Origin: an uncultured Burkholderiales bacterium
GTDB lineage: Bacteria; Pseudomonadota; Gammaproteobacteria; Burkholderiales; Burkholderiaceae_C
Length of the DNA: 13,639 nucleotides
NCBI GenBank assembly: GCA_903953985.1
Contig: CAJBLW010000143.1
Location: forward strand, 1-13,639
Reading direction: 5' to 3'
Below are positions 13,163 through 13,639 of the stretch, piece by piece. Every line of letters begins with the position of its first letter. Positions within the stretch are counted from its first letter, which is position 1. A program made the translations under genes and the position numbers. A model generated the notes under the pieces. That model did no database searches, was not told the DNA's origin, and saw only the letters and a list, made by a program, of their open reading frames with translations.

Positions 13163-13639
13163 TCAGGTCTCCTTCAGCACCCGCCGGTACTGCACCGCCT
13201 CGGCCACATGCGCGGCGGCGATCGTGTCGCTGCCCGCCAGGTCGGCGATGGTGCGGGCGACTTTGAGGCTGCGGTGCACGCTGCGGCCGCTCCAGCCGAG
13301 TTTGACGGCGGCTTTTTGCAGCAAGGCCGTGGCACTGTCGTCCAGGCGCGACTGGGTGTCGATGGCCTGGCCTTGCAGGTCGGCATTGGTGCAGCCTTGC
13401 CGTGCCAGGGCGCGTTCGCGGGCGGCCAGGCTGCGCGCGGCGATCGCTGCGGTGCTTTCGCCGGGCGGGGCGTTCAGCAAATCGGGCGCGGGCAGGCTGG
13501 GCACTTCGATGTGCAAGTCAATACGGTCCAGCAGCGGGCCACTCAGCTTGCCCTGGTAACGGCTGACCTGGTCGGGCGAGCAGCGGCAGGCGCGTGTGGG
13601 GCTGCCCAAATAGCCGCAAGGGCAGGGGTTCATGGCGGC
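13163..13639 (-). CDS. comM: ComM/YifB Mg-chelatase-like AAA+ protein, C-terminal part
   Basis: About 158 C-terminal residues are present; the frame is open through the window edge (Ala-Ala before MNPCPCGYLG), so the ATG at 13633 is internal. Typical ComM/YifB marks are the Cys-rich MNPCPCGYLG with a following CRC, the SRYQGKLSGPLLDRIDLHIEVP stretch with the sensor/arginine-finger region, and the C-terminal helical domain with GWSGRSVHRSLKVARTIADL. Full proteins are about 500 residues. ComM is a hexameric helicase that aids branch migration during natural transformation in other bacteria. It is convergent with the lactonase gene and unrelated to the sugar island. Confidence 0.93.
   Translation of the reverse strand, partial: AAMNPCPCGYLGSPTRACRCSPDQVSRYQGKLSGPLLDRIDLHIEVPSLPAPDLLNAPPGESTAAIAARSLAARERALARQGCTNADLQGQAIDTQSRLDDSATALLQKAAVKLGWSGRSVHRSLKVARTIADLAGSDTIAAAHVAEAVQYRRVLKET

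Overview
The window looks like a chromosomal segment of a betaproteobacterium, most likely Burkholderiales and plausibly Comamonadaceae. The reasons are the Bug/TctC-type periplasmic binding protein, the TRAP and sulfur-handling gene content, the moderately high G+C, and dense strand-consistent packing with ATGA-type overlaps. No rRNA, tRNA, CRISPR array, insertion sequence or phage gene was seen. The genus is an inference.

Layout. (1) 35-1024 (+): an orphan Bug-family solute-binding protein. (2) 1025-1634: a sparse region with a strong hairpin, one probable small two-helix membrane protein on the minus strand (1132-1335) and several short repeats. (3) 1635-3846 (-): a three-gene sulfur unit read right to left: a secreted two-domain rhodanese, a YeeE/YedE-type thiosulfate/sulfur permease, and a 55-residue membrane-anchored or secreted peptide. 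An AT-rich dyad overlaps the likely promoter. (4) 3974-11113 (-): eight tightly packed genes read right to left: FucU-type mutarotase, GntR/FCD regulator, DHDPS-family aldolase, TRAP binding protein, TRAP small and large permeases, ribokinase-type PfkB kinase, MFS transporter. (5) 11248-13124 (+), divergent from the mutarotase: an aldo/keto reductase of the L-fucose/D-threo-aldose dehydrogenase type and a COG3618 sugar lactonase, overlapping by ATGA. (6) 13163-13639 (-): the C-terminal part of a ComM/YifB Mg-chelatase-like AAA+ protein, cut by the window edge.

Regions 4 and 5 together read as a catabolic island for a 6-deoxyhexose or its C2-C4 stereo-equivalent (L-fucose, possibly D-arabinose or L-galactose) by a non-phosphorylating oxidative route. 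The steps are mutarotation (FucU), C1 oxidation (AKR), lactone opening (COG3618), dehydration (no gene in the window), and aldol cleavage by the DHDPS-family enzyme to pyruvate plus an aldehyde. Transport would be by the TRAP system and/or the MFS protein. The GntR/FCD regulator lies inside the unit. The 134-bp divergent spacer holds a perfect 12-bp palindrome beside the mutarotase start and further repeats that could be its operators. Two features do not fit the textbook pathway: a kinase with ribokinase-type residues, and a TRAP binding protein that keeps the carboxylate-binding Arg, which suggests an aldonate rather than a neutral sugar as ligand.
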